NCBI GenBank assembly: GCA_024277695.1
Contig: JAJRUR010000291.1
Coordinates: forward strand, 1 to 5,594
Origin: Bacteroidota bacterium
GTDB taxonomy: Bacteria > Bacteroidota > Bacteroidia > Chitinophagales > Saprospiraceae
Direction of reading: 5' to 3'
DNA: 5,594 nucleotides
Part shown: positions 5,116 through 5,594 of the stretch, piece after piece
How positions within the stretch are numbered: the first letter of the stretch is position 1
Layout of the letters: each line of letters opens with the position of its first letter
Translations under genes and position numbers: made by a program
Notes under the pieces: model-generated
What the model was told of the DNA's origin: nothing
Databases searched by the model: none
Seen by the model: only the letters and a program-made list of their open reading frames with translations

Positions 5116-5594
5116 TTGAAGAATTATGAACAGTCCGAATTATTGCGATTTACGACAGCAGGTAGCGTAGATGACGGCAAAAGTACATTGATCGGTAGAT
5201 TATTGTATGACAGTAAAAATATCTACGAAGATCTTTACGAAGCCGTCCGAAAAACCAGTGAAAAGCGTGGTGAGGATTACGTAAATCTCGCTTTACTGAC
5301 CGATGGGCTGAAGGCAGAGCGAGAGCAAGGCATAACCATCGATGTAGCTTATCGGTATTTTTCGACTCCAAAGCGCAAGTTTGTCATAGCAGATACACCC
5401 GGACACATACAGTACACACGCAATATGGTGACCGGTGCCTCTACCGCCAATGTCGCCCTCGTGCTCGTAGATGCACGCAAAGGCATACAAGAGCAGACGA
5501 GACGACACGCCATTATCGCATCCTTGCTCCAGATACCGCATCTGGTCTTTTGTATCAATAAGATGGATTTGGTAGATTTTGACGAAAGTCGCTA
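5116..5594 (+). CDS. cysN: Sulfate adenylyltransferase subunit 1 (GTPase), N-terminal part
   Basis: Regulatory GTPase subunit of ATP sulfurylase, related to EF-Tu; GTP hydrolysis drives APS formation by CysD. The 159 visible residues cover most of the G domain: P-loop GSVDDGKS (16-23), the switch I region EREQGITIDVAYRYF (68-82), DTPGH (93-97), and NKMD (148-151). The GSVDDGKSTLIGRLLYDSK block is characteristic of CysN/CysNC rather than other translational GTPases. The gene continues past the right edge; since cysC is separate, a CysNC fusion is not expected. The only in-frame candidate start near the usual N-terminus is TTG at 5116, giving MKNYEQSELLRFTTAGS. The nearby ATGs at 5109 and 5126 are out of frame and hit stops after 6 and 14 codons. 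So either a TTG start or a one-base indel near 5136 applies. Identity is certain, the start is not. Confidence 0.93.
   Translation, partial: MKNYEQSELLRFTTAGSVDDGKSTLIGRLLYDSKNIYEDLYEAVRKTSEKRGEDYVNLALLTDGLKAEREQGITIDVAYRYFSTPKRKFVIADTPGHIQYTRNMVTGASTANVALVLVDARKGIQEQTRRHAIIASLLQIPHLVFCINKMDLVDFDESR

Noticed and set aside
5293..5541. Overlapping minus-strand open frames of 82 and 69 codons near the right edge
   Set aside because: They are antisense to the cysN G-domain region, which has all its GTPase motifs in the plus frame.
1..5594. Search by eye for tRNA, rRNA, CRISPR repeats, transposase genes or terminal inverted repeats
   Set aside because: No array-like repeats, transposase motifs or structural RNA gene signatures were seen; the window is filled by ordinary metabolic and regulatory genes.

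Overview
The window looks like a chromosomal piece of a Bacteroidota (Bacteroidetes-type) bacterium. The reasons are a promoter of the TTTG / TAnnTTTG class (303-334), a short NusG-like antiterminator of the UpxY kind paired with a winged-helix partner regulator, and the general protein style. The species cannot be told from the sequence.

Layout: the left edge (1-226, minus strand) is the start of a potassium-channel gene unrelated to the rest. A divergent intergenic region of about 125 bp follows, with a good forward promoter whose -7 element lies inside a perfect 7-bp inverted repeat. Everything from 351 to the right edge is on the plus strand and looks like one operon. It starts with a winged-helix regulator with a degenerate nucleotidyltransferase-like tail (351-884), overlapped by a NusG/RfaH-like antiterminator (877-1416). 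Then come a non-coding spacer that can fold as an H-type RNA pseudoknot (1450-1514), UDP-glucuronate decarboxylase (1555-2508), APS kinase cysC (2510-3106), ATP sulfurylase small subunit cysD (3103-4005), UDP-glucose 4-epimerase galE (4086-5108) and the 5' part of ATP sulfurylase GTPase subunit cysN (5116 to the edge).

How it fits together (inference): two enzymes make nucleotide sugars (UDP-xylose, and UDP-galactose or a related UDP-sugar), and CysD, CysN and CysC together make PAPS, the sulfate donor of sulfotransferases. No sulfate-reduction gene is visible here. With an antiterminator at the head, the simplest reading is the front end of a locus for a sulfated, xylose/galactose-type surface or extracellular polysaccharide. 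Glycosyltransferases, a sulfotransferase and export genes would be expected beyond the right edge. Ordinary sulfate assimilation with sugar genes mixed in remains possible.

The most interesting non-coding signal is the pseudoknot-capable spacer just after the antiterminator gene. It is a candidate recognition element for that antiterminator or a cis-regulatory RNA of the biosynthetic genes. The second is the palindrome over the promoter, a candidate operator for the adjacent regulator.
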